From Paenibacillus ottowii (lineage in GTDB: Bacteria > Bacillota > Bacilli > Paenibacillales > Paenibacillaceae): a DNA stretch of 64,000 nt. Position numbers and translations under genes: made by a program. Under the pieces are notes generated by a model. That model did no database searches, had not been told where the DNA came from, and was given only the letters and a program-made list of their open reading frames with translations. The number at the start of each line of letters is the position of its first letter. Position 1 is the first letter of the stretch. Location: assembly GCF_006874425.1 (NCBI RefSeq), contig NZ_VIJZ01000006.1:1-64000 (forward strand), written 5' to 3'. This document shows positions 1-8,554 of this stretch, in pieces.

Positions 1-60
1 TGCATGTATTAGGCACGCCGCCAGCGTTCGTCCTGAGCCAGGATCAAACTCTCCATTAAA
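1..60 (-). rRNA. 16S ribosomal RNA, 5' end only
   Basis: The reverse complement contains the universal 16S start region: GGAGAGTTTGATCCTGGCTC, then the conserved GACGAACGCTGGCGGCGTGC stretch. Only the first 60 or so bases of the gene are in the window; the rest lies beyond the left edge. By analogy with Bacillus the mature 5' end should be near position 60. It is transcribed leftward from the tandem promoters at 293-431. Confidence 0.97.
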
Positions 61-286
61 GACCAACCGAAGCTGGTTTATTGAAAGAGCGATTAGCTCA
101 TTTGAAACTGACGAGATAAAATATCTCTTATTCGCTTCCATTTCATACAACCAGATGGCTTGTACCAAAATTTCAGCGTTGGATTTTGTAAACAAAATCC
201 GTACTCACTCGTTGTTCAGTTTTCAAAGATCAAACCTGCATAATCTTTCATTTCGTTTTGTTTCTTCACCGCATCTCAGCGGCGAC
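61..286 (-). other. rrn leader transcript region
   Basis: This is the untranslated leader between the rrn promoters and mature 16S. It contains TGATCTTTGAAAACTGAACA (about 216-235 on the minus strand), which resembles the BoxA-type and processing sequence found before 16S genes in Bacillaceae. No gene is visible here. Confidence 0.7.
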
Positions 287-292
287 TTAAAT

Positions 293-321
293 AATATATC
301 ATAATTCCATCATCTTTGCAA
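293..321 (-). promoter_or_regulatory. rrn promoter, proximal
   Basis: On the minus strand there is a -35 box TTGCAA (316-321), a 17-nt spacer and a -10 box TATATT (293-298), with an A-rich tract upstream. The predicted start is near 286, giving a leader of about 225 nt before 16S. Confidence 0.75.
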
Positions 322-401
322 CACTTTTTTTCAAGAGAATTTTTTGATCAATTCTACTTTGTTTTCGTGTCACTAACTATCTTGTAAAAGACAACTATAA
401 T

Positions 402-431
402 AATATATCACATTACCATGCTAATTAGCAA
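402..431 (-). promoter_or_regulatory. rrn promoter, distal
   Basis: On the minus strand there is a -35-like TTGCTA (426-431), an 18-nt spacer and TATATT (402-407), about 109 bp upstream of the proximal promoter. Paired promoters are usual for Bacillus-group rrn operons. This one is a weaker match. Confidence 0.55.
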
Positions 432-473
432 CATCTTTTTAGTTCCATTCTTTTACAATTACTTCCTTTAAAC

Positions 474-515
474 AAAGAGACTATCATTCCCAACTAGCAG
501 AATAACAGCCTCTTT
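474..515 (-). terminator. Terminator after the safA-like gene
   Basis: On the minus strand AAAGAG-G-CTGTTATTC pairs with GAATGATAG-T-CTCTTT around a 10-nt loop, followed by a short GTTT tail. It lies about 75 nt past the safA-like stop codon and before the rrn promoters, separating the two transcription units. The weak U tail lowers confidence. Confidence 0.55.
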
Positions 516-588
516 TAGATTCATCCCTTCGCCTTACGACTAACAAATCAGGACACTCCTAATGTTTATCTCCTTTTATTTATTTACG

Positions 589-2352
589 TCAGTCATTAAT
601 CCATGGATTTTGACGGGCACGAACACTATAGGATGAAGAACGAGATCTTCCTCCCGTCGATTTGCGGGATTTATGCTTCTTAACCGCAACATGTTCGCTT
701 GCTACTTTGGCTTTAGCTGTTTCCTCTTTGGAAGTATTACTAGAGGTGTCTTTTGATTTACCTTTAGAAGCGCTATCGTCTTTTTTTGTAGAAGAAGTTA
801 CTTCATTTTGAGATGAAACAGTCAAATTGTTACCTACCTCTTGCGTTCCTGTAGAGGCTGGTACCGATTCGGCATCCCCTTCCCGGCACCCACAGTCTGG
901 CATAAACATATAGGGCGTTGTATATCCCTCTAATGGATACATAGGTGCATTTCCATGTGCGAACGGATGGTACGGGTGATTTGCGGTGTGCTGACCTACT
1001 GGTTGGCTATAGTCCGACACGTACCCATTTGTAGGCAAACTATATTGTGATCCTCCCCACGCGTGGCCCCACTGGGTACCCTGGACTGCACTCTCTGGTT
1101 GCTGCTGCGGGCCCCCTTGATGGATAAATGGAGGATAGACAGGATAGGATGTATTTTCAGACGCTTCATGACCTGAATAAACCCCCGGGGTGCAGCAGCA
1201 ATCTGAATATGCGGGATAAGGTGTAGGATGAGCATGTATGGGTGCTGTTTGCATTGGTCCCCAGCACCATGGATGCTCACAGTCATGATGATAGCCCTGA
1301 TCAGCAACTGCAGTGGGAGAAGCATGCTCTGCAAAGGAAGTATTTACAGGAGCATTCCCCCAATTCTGAGGAGACCCAATACCCGGATACCACGTGTTTG
1401 GCATTGCATTTGTTGGCAGACTGTAATCAAATGCTGGTTGCTGTAATGGCCATGAGGAATTTTCCATCGGCTTCGAGCTTGTGCAGCCACAGAATTTTTC
1501 AGCTACGGGTTGCTTCTCGATATGAACTGGAAGCTGCGGTTTAGGCGCAATCGGTTGGGTAACTATCGGTTGCATTTGTTGAGGTGGGGCAGGTTGAGTA
1601 ATTATAGGCTGAAATTGAGGTGGAGCAGGATTTGCGGGCGCTATATTCACAGGCGCCATATTCACAGGCGCCATATTCACGGGTGCCATATTCACGGGTG
1701 CCATATTCACAGGTGCCATATTCACAGGTGCCATATTCACAGGTGCCATAGGAACTTCAGGCAGTTTTAATTCAGGAAGTTTAGGGGGATTCGCCGTTTC
1801 TTTCGGTTGCGTCATCTCTTCTTTAGGGATAGGCATATTCTCCGGTTTAGGCTGCGTTAATTCCGCCTTGGGCTGGGTAAGTTCCTCTTTGGTTGGGGAT
1901 TCAGGTTTAGGCTGTGTCATCTCTTCTTTAGGGTTAGGTATATTCTCTGGTTTAGGCTGTGTCATTTCTTCCTTGACTTCAGTATTTTTTTTGTTCACAG
2001 AAGGATCAGATGCGTTTTCTGTGTAGTGTGGAATATTAACTATTTCTCCAACCAGAAGTGCATTGGGGTTTTTAAGCTGGGAATTGGCATCAATGATTAT
2101 CTTCAGCGGTACATTCCACGCCTTAGATAACTTCCACAACGTATCTCCTTGTTTAACTTTGTGTTGATAGACCGTTGACGGCTGTGTTTCCATCGTAACA
2201 GGTTCTGTCGGAATTTTAATTTTCTCGCCGATGCTCAACTGATTAGGATCTGCCAATTGGGGATTGGCGGCAATAACTTTCTCCAGTGTCACATTATACT
2301 TCTGTGCCAGTAAGTACAGAGTGTCACCTTTTTTGACGATGTGTATTTTCAC
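589..2352 (-). CDS. SafA-like spore coat protein with two LysM domains and tandem repeats
   Basis: This is probably a spore-coat morphogenetic protein of the SafA type that binds the cortex peptidoglycan through LysM domains and recruits inner coat proteins. Two LysM domains lie at about residues 2-47 (HIVKKGDTLYLLAQKYNV) and 62-108. Next come TQPKPE-type repeats (about 125-190), seven MAPVN pentapeptides (about 200-238), and a long His/Tyr/Pro/Gln-rich tail with Cys clusters (CGC, CCC, CGC), ending in a Lys/Ser/Arg-rich tract. The start is the GTG at 2352, 10 nt after AGGAGG; a TTG 9 nt further upstream lies almost on that RBS. The SafA assignment rests on the two N-terminal LysM domains and low-complexity tail. 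A SpoVID-like partner is also in the window at 27.1-28.4 kb. A different LysM coat or exosporium protein is possible. Confidence 0.8.
   Translation of the reverse strand: MKIHIVKKGDTLYLLAQKYNVTLEKVIAANPQLADPNQLSIGEKIKIPTEPVTMETQPSTVYQHKVKQGDTLWKLSKAWNVPLKIIIDANSQLKNPNALLVGEIVNIPHYTENASDPSVNKKNTEVKEEMTQPKPENIPNPKEEMTQPKPESPTKEELTQPKAELTQPKPENMPIPKEEMTQPKETANPPKLPELKLPEVPMAPVNMAPVNMAPVNMAPVNMAPVNMAPVNMAPVNIAPANPAPPQFQPIITQPAPPQQMQPIVTQPIAPKPQLPVHIEKQPVAEKFCGCTSSKPMENSSWPLQQPAFDYSLPTNAMPNTWYPGIGSPQNWGNAPVNTSFAEHASPTAVADQGYHHDCEHPWCWGPMQTAPIHAHPTPYPAYSDCCCTPGVYSGHEASENTSYPVYPPFIHQGGPQQQPESAVQGTQWGHAWGGSQYSLPTNGYVSDYSQPVGQHTANHPYHPFAHGNAPMYPLEGYTTPYMFMPDCGCREGDAESVPASTGTQEVGNNLTVSSQNEVTSSTKKDDSASKGKSKDTSSNTSKEETAKAKVASEHVAVKKHKSRKSTGGRSRSSSYSVRARQNPWIND
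1636..1749 (-). repeat. 15-bp tandem repeat encoding MAPVN
   Basis: About 7.6 consecutive copies of a 15-bp unit (plus-strand form AGGYGCCATATTCAC) lie inside the safA-like gene and keep the reading frame. Units differ mainly at the first base and at one C/T position; the outermost copy reads IAPAN. In-frame 15-bp units allow length change by slippage without breaking the gene. Confidence 0.95.
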
Positions 2353-2450
2353 AGGCCACAAACCTCCTAGACTTTCGTTCGGGCGGGATAAACGCCCGGC
2401 TTCTGTTATTACATCCTATGCACCTCCCGGGCGAATGACCCCATACAAAC

Positions 2451-2500
2451 AAAAAAATCCTCTCAACCGAATACTCTTACAAGCATTCAGTCAAAAGGAT
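2451..2500 (-). terminator. Terminator of the pheB-ilvE operon
   Basis: Downstream of ilvE the minus strand forms a long stem (2457-2500; ATCCTTTT... with ...GAGAGGAT, partly through G-U pairs), followed by seven T residues. It ends the amino-acid operon before the safA-like gene. Confidence 0.8.
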
Positions 2501-2511
2501 CTTGTATTATT

Positions 2512-3396
2512 TTAGTCCTGCCACACTTTATAGCCATCCTGATCTACAATCTTTCGGAACTCAGCCAGCAGCTGCAAAGTCACTGGGCCAGCAACGCCGG
2601 AGCCGATCGTACGACCATCCACTTCATAAGCTGCAATCACTTCTGCCGCGGTTCCCGTAAAAAACACCTCGTCCGCAACATATACATCATGCAATGTAAA
2701 TGGTTGCTCCTTAAGCGAATATCCAAGTTTGGCGCATAAATCAATGATAGCATTACGAGTAATCCCCTCAAGCGCTCCCAAATAGCAAGGTGGTGTATAC
2801 AACACTCCATTTTTGACAATAAAAATGTTGTCAGCAGAACCTTCCGTCACATATCCTTGAGAATTGAGCATAATAGCCTCGCCTACACCAGCATAGTTAG
2901 ACTGGATTTTCACCAGGATATTGTTGAGGTAGTTCAATGATTTAATCTTCGGATTCAAAGCATCCGGGATGTTGCGACGCTGAGAGACAGAAATTGTCTT
3001 TAAGCCAGTCAAGTAAGCTTCTTCTGGATAAATAGCAAGCTGCTCGACGATAATGATGACACTTGCCTTCGCACAACGAAGAGGATCTAAACCTAGATTT
3101 CCGGCACCACGGGATACAACCAGCCGGATATATCCATTACGCATGTCGTTAAGACGAATCGTTTCAGCCATTGCTTCCAGCATTTCGTCAGGAGACAATG
3201 GAATGTTCAACTGAATAGATTTCGCAGAATCATACAGACGCTCTAAGTGCTCCTTACATTTAAAAATATTGCCGTTATAAATACGAATACCCTCAAATAT
3301 ACCGTCTCCATACAAGAATCCATGATCATATACGGAAACCTTTGCGTTCTCCTTAGTCACATGCTGTCCATCCAGATAGATCCATTGTTCTGCCAT
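2512..3396 (-). CDS. ilvE: Branched-chain amino acid aminotransferase, class IV
   Basis: This PLP enzyme performs the last transamination in leucine, isoleucine and valine synthesis, with glutamate as donor. The 294-residue protein has the class-IV fold: an N-terminal EQWIYLDGQHV strand, the PLP-lysine region KIKSLNYLNNIL (about residues 142-153), and the cofactor-phosphate segment VTEGSADNIFIV. I chose the ATG at 3396 because GGAGGTG lies 9-10 nt upstream; an in-frame GTG three codons earlier overlaps that RBS. It is the last gene of pheB-hom-thrB-pheA-ilvE and starts 18 nt after pheA stops. Class-IV enzymes include D-amino-acid transaminases, but length and the biosynthetic operon favour IlvE. 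Confidence 0.9.
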   Translation of the reverse strand: MAEQWIYLDGQHVTKENAKVSVYDHGFLYGDGIFEGIRIYNGNIFKCKEHLERLYDSAKSIQLNIPLSPDEMLEAMAETIRLNDMRNGYIRLVVSRGAGNLGLDPLRCAKASVIIIVEQLAIYPEEAYLTGLKTISVSQRRNIPDALNPKIKSLNYLNNILVKIQSNYAGVGEAIMLNSQGYVTEGSADNIFIVKNGVLYTPPCYLGALEGITRNAIIDLCAKLGYSLKEQPFTLHDVYVADEVFFTGTAAEVIAAYEVDGRTIGSGVAGPVTLQLLAEFRKIVDQDGYKVWQD

Positions 3397-3413
3397 TACA
3401 ACCACACCTCCGA

Positions 3414-4313
3414 TTAATGTTCCTTCAAAATAGGTTTGATCGCTTCCTCAACATACTTGTAGCTTGGATAAGAGCCCAGAATGCGTACATGACACCCCAA
3501 AGCTTCGATCTCTGCAAAGGCTGCCGGAAGCAAAACGGATTGCAGAGATTCCAGAACTTCAATGTAAAAATAATAATTCCCCAATTGCTTTTTGGTCGGA
3601 CGCGATTCAATACGAGACAGATTTAACCTGCGCCATGCAAAGGCAGATAAAACCTGATGCAGCGCTCCCGGGAAATCCTGTGGTGGCGTGACCAGAATAC
3701 TGGTTCGCTGGCCTTCTGGCGTTCGTGAGAACTTTACAGGTTGATGTCCGATCAAAACAAAGCGGGTAAAGTTGTTATCGTGATCCGTCACTTTACTGGC
3801 CAAAATGTCCAATCCGTGTTTGGCAGCCGCAAGCTTGGTCCCAAGAGCAGTCCAACCTTTACCTGGGTTATGCTTAACAATTTCGACGGCTTCTGCCGTA
3901 CTTCCTGCACTCTCCAACTCGGCTTGAGGTGCGAAAGTTTGTATGAATTCTTTACATTGGGGAAGTGCTACAGGATGGGACATAATTTTGACCACTTTGC
4001 TCAAATCAAGCTTGTCCTGATCCCCGAGAAATTCACTACGATGTCCAATAAGATTTTGAATTGAAGGATATACCCATTCCGCCTGCATTGGAATGTCTAC
4101 CTCATGTACAAGCCAGTCCATATGCAAACTTACAGATCCATCAATCGTATTTTCTATAGGAATTACACTATAGTCCGCCTGTCCCTTGTCTATTGCCTGA
4201 AATACGTCTGCTATATGCTTGTAAAACAGTAGTTCACAGGGTGTATCCCCTAACAAATATTTAATCGCTTCATGAGAGACAGTTCCCTCAGGAAGAAGTG
4301 CAATTCGTATCAT
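3414..4313 (-). CDS. pheA: Prephenate dehydratase
   Basis: It converts prephenate to phenylpyruvate in phenylalanine synthesis. The 299-residue protein is a monofunctional PheA: a catalytic domain split into two periplasmic-binding-like lobes (about 1-185, with the catalytic Thr-Arg-Phe in NNFTRFVLIG) and a C-terminal ACT domain whose ESRP motif (SRIESRPTKKQLGNYYFY, about 232-250) binds phenylalanine for feedback inhibition. There is no chorismate mutase domain. It overlaps the end of thrB by 4 nt, indicating translational coupling. Confidence 0.95.
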   Translation of the reverse strand: MIRIALLPEGTVSHEAIKYLLGDTPCELLFYKHIADVFQAIDKGQADYSVIPIENTIDGSVSLHMDWLVHEVDIPMQAEWVYPSIQNLIGHRSEFLGDQDKLDLSKVVKIMSHPVALPQCKEFIQTFAPQAELESAGSTAEAVEIVKHNPGKGWTALGTKLAAAKHGLDILASKVTDHDNNFTRFVLIGHQPVKFSRTPEGQRTSILVTPPQDFPGALHQVLSAFAWRRLNLSRIESRPTKKQLGNYYFYIEVLESLQSVLLPAAFAEIEALGCHVRILGSYPSYKYVEEAIKPILKEH

Positions 4314-5278
4314 ATCGTAAGTTCCCCTTTAATCATATCCATAAAAGGGTGTGTATTCCCTTCCGTATATACTTTAACCCCTTCACTCTCCGGGCGCAAT
4401 TTTAAAACAGATGCAGTGATCCCTTCTTTTTTCATTGTCTCCGTTAAATACTGCTCAAGCTCTGCTTTACGATTTTCCCGTTGATCCGTCAATGCCAACA
4501 ACGTCGGTCCAGCACCGCTAAGAGCCACTCCCAATGCGCCATATTGGTGCGCATCCTGTAAGATCTCTATCATACCCGGCACAAGTGCCGCACGATAAGG
4601 CTGGTGAAGCTGATCACGCATCGCTTCGGCGATTAGATCTGTTCGACCCGAAGCCAGTGCCGCTACCAGCATTGAAGCATGGCTTATATTATATACAGCA
4701 TCCTTCAAGGATACATGGGCGGGCAGGACCTCTCTGGCCTTCGACGTGGACAGTTGAAAATCTGGAATAACTACCATAACTTCCAGATTAGCGTCTGGTT
4801 CAATCCGTAAGTGCTTGGCATGCTTGCCATCCCATACAGCAGTAATAATACCGCCAAACAAAGAGGCCCCTACATTGTCCGGATGTTTTTCAATAGCGCT
4901 TGCCATGTCAAATAGCTTGGAATCCGACAAAGGCGAGCCAATCAGCGTATTAGCTGCCACCAGCGCACCTATAATGGCGGAAGCGCTGCTGCCCAAACCA
5001 CGGGTAAGCGGAATGTCCGAATACATCGAAATTTCCAGCTCAGGAACAGATACACCTGCTTCACGAAAAACCGTTTGTGCTACCTTGTAAATCAAATTGG
5101 TTTTATCTTGGGGAACGCCATTCATTTGATCTCCGTATAGATGGAAAACTGTCTGCTCGGCCTCTTTCAATTCAATCCATGCGTATAGAGACAATGCCAT
5201 GCCTAATGTATCAAAGCCGGGGCCTAGGTTGGCCGTACTTGCAGGCACGCGCACTCTTGCTGTTTTCAAAACGGTCAT
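4310..5278 (-). CDS. thrB: Homoserine kinase
   Basis: It phosphorylates homoserine with ATP, the fourth step from aspartate semialdehyde toward threonine. It is a GHMP-family kinase of 322 residues: N-terminal VRVPASTANLGPGFDTLG, the glycine-rich phosphate loop LTRGLGSSASAIIGAL (about 90-105), and the C-terminal GVALSGAGPTLLAL motif. AGGAGG lies just before the ATG. It follows hom and overlaps pheA. Threonine synthase (thrC), which usually sits between hom and thrB in Bacillus, is absent from this cluster and from the window. Confidence 0.96.
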   Translation of the reverse strand: MTVLKTARVRVPASTANLGPGFDTLGMALSLYAWIELKEAEQTVFHLYGDQMNGVPQDKTNLIYKVAQTVFREAGVSVPELEISMYSDIPLTRGLGSSASAIIGALVAANTLIGSPLSDSKLFDMASAIEKHPDNVGASLFGGIITAVWDGKHAKHLRIEPDANLEVMVVIPDFQLSTSKAREVLPAHVSLKDAVYNISHASMLVAALASGRTDLIAEAMRDQLHQPYRAALVPGMIEILQDAHQYGALGVALSGAGPTLLALTDQRENRKAELEQYLTETMKKEGITASVLKLRPESEGVKVYTEGNTHPFMDMIKGELTI

Positions 5279-5305
5279 ACAGATGATTCCTCCTGCTTTT
5301 ATTGA

Positions 5306-6592
5306 CTATCCCTCTACTCGGTATACACTCTTGATGCGGCGAATCACGTCCAAAGTTTCAAAATGTTCCAAGACCTTTTTCATACTTGCTTTACTAGCTA
5401 AATGAGTCACGATAATAATCTCAGCATCGGGATTAGTCTCATTCGGTTGCTGCACGACAGATGCCAAACTAACATTGAATTCAGCAAATACCTGCGTAAT
5501 TTGTGCCAACACCCCTGCTTTATCATCTACGTGTAAAAGCACGAAATTTTTGAAATATACGTCTTCGTCATTGCAAATTTTTTTAGGATTGTAGGGTACG
5601 ATTGCTTTAAGCCCATTTACGCCGAGTTTGAGATTCTTCACCACAGCTACCAGATCAGCCACAACAGATGTAGCTGTCGGCATTTCGCCTGCACCTGCAC
5701 CATAAAACATGGTTTCTCCCACTGCTTCACCATGTACATAAACAGCGTTGAATACCCCGTTCACCGAAGCCAATGGATGCTGCTTGCGCACCATCGTCGG
5801 CTGAACATTAATCGTAAACTCATCACCTTGGCGCTCTGCAATACCTAGCAATTTCATTTCATATCCTAGTTTTTTAGCAAACGCAATATCTTCACTGGTT
5901 ACCTTTGAAATGCCGCTCACGCTTACATCCTTGAGCTCTACATTAGAGCGGAAACCGAGGGTTCCCAGTATTGCCATCTTACGAGCCGCATCCAATCCTT
6001 CGACATCTGAGGTCGGATCAGATTCTGCATATCCAAGCTCTTGCGCTTCCTTAAGAACCTCCTCGTACGAGGCTCCTTCCTGACTCATTTTAGTTAAAAT
6101 AAAGTTTGTTGTACCGTTCACAATCCCCATAATGCGGGTAATACGGTCAGAGGAGAACCCTTCAATGAGTGTACGAATGATCGGGATACCGCCTGCCACA
6201 CTAGCCTCATAAAAGATATCACATTGTTTTTCCTGTGCTTTTGCCAACACTTCAGAACCGTGCAATGCCATTAAGTCCTTATTGGCCGTTACAATGTGTT
6301 TGCCTCTCTCCAGCGCTTCGAGAATGTACTCCTTCGTCTGATCAATCCCACCCATGACTTCGATAATCACATCAATTTCAGGGTCTCGAATGACTTCCCA
6401 TGGATCCTCAGTAAGTTTGGCGTTGTCCACTTCTATGGAACGATACTTATCTACGTTTTTTACAGCTATTTTTTCAATGATGATCGGTGAACCCACTTGT
6501 CTGCTCAAGTCTTCCTGATTGCCCTCTACGATTCGAACAACTCCCGTACCTACCGTCCCCAAGCCTAACAATCCTACTTTGACCGGTTTCAT
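5306..6592 (-). CDS. hom: Homoserine dehydrogenase
   Basis: It reduces aspartate semialdehyde to homoserine, the branch point to threonine and methionine. Order: Rossmann fold with GLLGLGTVGTGVV (residues 6-18), the catalytic domain containing ASVAGGIPIIRTLIEG and NGTTNFILT, and a C-terminal ACT domain (about 350-425) expected to sense threonine. Length is 428 residues, normal for Firmicutes. The ATG at 6592 was chosen because AGGAGGGG lies 5-6 nt upstream and the protein then starts directly with the NAD(P)-binding strand; an upstream in-frame start would add 19 unconserved residues and overlap the end of pheB. Confidence 0.96.
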   Translation of the reverse strand: MKPVKVGLLGLGTVGTGVVRIVEGNQEDLSRQVGSPIIIEKIAVKNVDKYRSIEVDNAKLTEDPWEVIRDPEIDVIIEVMGGIDQTKEYILEALERGKHIVTANKDLMALHGSEVLAKAQEKQCDIFYEASVAGGIPIIRTLIEGFSSDRITRIMGIVNGTTNFILTKMSQEGASYEEVLKEAQELGYAESDPTSDVEGLDAARKMAILGTLGFRSNVELKDVSVSGISKVTSEDIAFAKKLGYEMKLLGIAERQGDEFTINVQPTMVRKQHPLASVNGVFNAVYVHGEAVGETMFYGAGAGEMPTATSVVADLVAVVKNLKLGVNGLKAIVPYNPKKICNDEDVYFKNFVLLHVDDKAGVLAQITQVFAEFNVSLASVVQQPNETNPDAEIIIVTHLASKASMKKVLEHFETLDVIRRIKSVYRVEG

Positions 6593-6635
6593 CCATTCCC
6601 CTCCTGCAAACTTTTTATCTAGTGAACTGTATCGT

Positions 6636-7073
6636 TCAGCCTTGCCCAATCAGGCGGACCCGCTTGACCCCAGGAATGCTTTCCAAGCCCTCCAGCAAAA
6701 CACCCAACTCATCACTAAGTCTGGACATTTCGACTGAGATGACTACGTTGGCTCTGCCTTGCAGTGGAATACTTTGCTGGATCGTCAGCACATTACCTCC
6801 ATAATCCGCCACTCTGCCGAGTACTCTGGACAGCATTCCTGATTGATGGTCCAAATCAATAGAGATATTGACAATTCGCTCACGCTCCAACTGGTTAACC
6901 AGATGTATGCCATCTTTATATTTGTAAAAGGCGCTTCGGCTTAGCCCAACTTGCTCCACGGCATCATGTACGGTTTTAACATCTCCCGAAGCCAGCAGCT
7001 GTTTTACCTGTATGGTCTTAACAATAGCTTCAGGCAAAATATCTTCCCGTACCAAGTAATAGCGCTCTTTCAA
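6636..7073 (-). CDS. pheB: ACT-domain protein PheB
   Basis: This is a 145-residue protein with an N-terminal helix-turn-helix-like segment (VEQVGLSRSAFYKYKDGIH, about 41-59) and a C-terminal ACT domain (about 70-143). It belongs to the PheB/YszB family found next to obg and pheA in Bacillus. Its role is not well defined; amino-acid sensing or regulation of the phenylalanine branch is inferred from the ACT domain and position. The start is a TTG with GGAGAGG 6 nt upstream. It is the first gene of the operon, read from the promoter at 7116-7144. Confidence 0.88.
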   Translation of the reverse strand: MKERYYLVREDILPEAIVKTIQVKQLLASGDVKTVHDAVEQVGLSRSAFYKYKDGIHLVNQLERERIVNISIDLDHQSGMLSRVLGRVADYGGNVLTIQQSIPLQGRANVVISVEMSRLSDELGVLLEGLESIPGVKRVRLIGQG

Positions 7074-7115
7074 GAACGTCCTCTCCTCAAAGACTTATGT
7101 TTTTGTATAGAGGAC

Positions 7116-7144
7116 ATTATATCGAAACTCATGAAAATCAGCAA
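7116..7144 (-). promoter_or_regulatory. Promoter of pheB-hom-thrB-pheA-ilvE
   Basis: On the minus strand TTGCTG (7139-7144), a 17-nt spacer and a perfect TATAAT (7116-7121) lie about 45 bp before the pheB start codon. I see no T-box or long attenuator in the short leader. Confidence 0.7.
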
Positions 7145-7154
7145 GCTAACAATA

Positions 7155-7204
7155 CAAAAAACGGCTACTGTCTTCTATAGAATTTTCTATAGTGCAGTAA
7201 CCGT
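7155..7204 (-). terminator. Terminator of spo0B-obg
   Basis: On the minus strand a long hairpin (7161-7204, CGGTTACTG... with ...CAGTAGCCG, extended by CTATAGAA/TTCTATAG) is followed by six T residues. It separates obg from the pheB promoter. Confidence 0.92.
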
Positions 7205-7230
7205 TCAGGTTTTAAAGCTTTATTAAAATT

Positions 7231-8541
7231 TTAGTAGTAGCTGCTGCCTTCTACGAATTCGAACTCGAAATCAGCAATACGGACAGATGTACCATCTGTG
7301 GCCCCACGCTTACGCAGCTCAGCATCCACACCCATGTGACGCAACGTTCTTGCTAATTTTAAAATGGCATCATGCGAATTCATCTGCATGCGCTTCATCA
7401 TGCGCTCAATTTTGGGACTGTGCACCACGAATGTGTCGTTTTCACGTACAATCGTAAAGCCCTCGTCTTCAGCTGTATCCAATTTGAACACCTTACGTTC
7501 ACTGACTTCTGCTACTTCCTCAACAACTGGCTCGTCCGGTATTTGATCCAAGAGATCAGCAGCCCGATAGAGCAGTTCCTTTACACCTTGACGTGTCAGA
7601 GAGGAAATAGGCATAATTTCAAGGTCAGGACGTATCGCAGCAACCTGTTCTTTGAAATGAACAAGGTTTTCTTCAGCTTCCGGCATATCCATTTTATTGG
7701 CCGCCACAATTTGTGGACGCTCAGCTAGTCCTGCATTATATAGCTTTAATTCGTCGTTGATTTTTGTCCAGTCCTCAAACGGGTCACGCCCTTCGGAGCC
7801 AGCCATATCCACGACATGGATAATAATACGCGTCCGCTCAATGTGACGCAGAAATTCATGCCCCAGTCCAGTGCCTTCATGGGCCCCTTCAATCAAACCA
7901 GGCAAATCGGCCATTACAAAGTTCCGCTGATCGCCCACATCCACAACTCCCAGATTTGGGGTAATCGTTGTAAAGTGGTATGCGCCAATTTTGGGTTTTG
8001 CCGAAGATACAACTGACAACAAGGTAGACTTTCCTACACTAGGGAATCCGACGAGACCTACGTCAGCCATCACTTTTAACTCAAGCGTAATGTAACGTTC
8101 TTGTCCCTCCGCACCGTTTTCAGCCAGTTCAGGCGCTGGATTGCTCGGCGTAGCAAAACGAATATTACCACGTCCTCCGCGTCCTCCTTTAGCTACCACA
8201 ACCTGTTGACCATGACGCGTCATATCAGCCAATACTTCACCAGTATCATCATCAATGATAACTGTTCCCGGTGGTATACGGACGATCATGTGCTCTGCGT
8301 TAGCTCCGTGTTGGCTTTTGTTACGACCTTTTACCCCGCGCTGGGCTTTAAAATGCCGCTGATACCGAAAATCCATCAAGGTACGCAAACCCTCATCTAC
8401 ACGGAAAATCACATCTCCACCGTTCCCTCCGTCACCACCAGCTGGGCCGCCATTAGGAACGTACTTCTCACGGCGAAACGCAATTAATCCGTCTCCACCG
8501 TCACCGCCTTTAACAAAAATCTTCGCTTTATCTACAAACAT
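7231..8541 (-). CDS. obg: GTPase Obg (ribosome assembly, stress and sporulation)
   Basis: Obg is an essential GTPase that joins late 50S maturation and is tied to the general stress response and Spo0A activation in Bacillus. Order in the 436-residue protein: glycine-rich Obg fold (about 1-158, starting [17 protein letters not shown]), the G domain with [11 protein letters not shown] (G1), [16 protein letters not shown] (G3) and NKMD (G4), then a C-terminal OCT domain (about 355-436). The ATG at 8541 has GGAAGGTG 5 nt upstream; a longer form would run into spo0B. It starts 13 nt after spo0B stops. Confidence 0.97.
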   Translation of the reverse strand: MFVDKAKIFVKGGDGGDGLIAFRREKYVPNGGPAGGDGGNGGDVIFRVDEGLRTLMDFRYQRHFKAQRGVKGRNKSQHGANAEHMIVRIPPGTVIIDDDTGEVLADMTRHGQQVVVAKGGRGGRGNIRFATPSNPAPELAENGAEGQERYITLELKVMADVGLVGFPSVGKSTLLSVVSSAKPKIGAYHFTTITPNLGVVDVGDQRNFVMADLPGLIEGAHEGTGLGHEFLRHIERTRIIIHVVDMAGSEGRDPFEDWTKINDELKLYNAGLAERPQIVAANKMDMPEAEENLVHFKEQVAAIRPDLEIMPISSLTRQGVKELLYRAADLLDQIPDEPVVEEVAEVSERKVFKLDTAEDEGFTIVRENDTFVVHSPKIERMMKRMQMNSHDAILKLARTLRHMGVDAELRKRGATDGTSVRIADFEFEFVEGSSYY

Positions 8542-8554
8542 GGTTACACCTTCC

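Noticed and set aside
1636-1749. Regular repeats as a possible CRISPR array
   Set aside because: The 15-bp units are directly adjacent with no spacers and encode MAPVN in frame.
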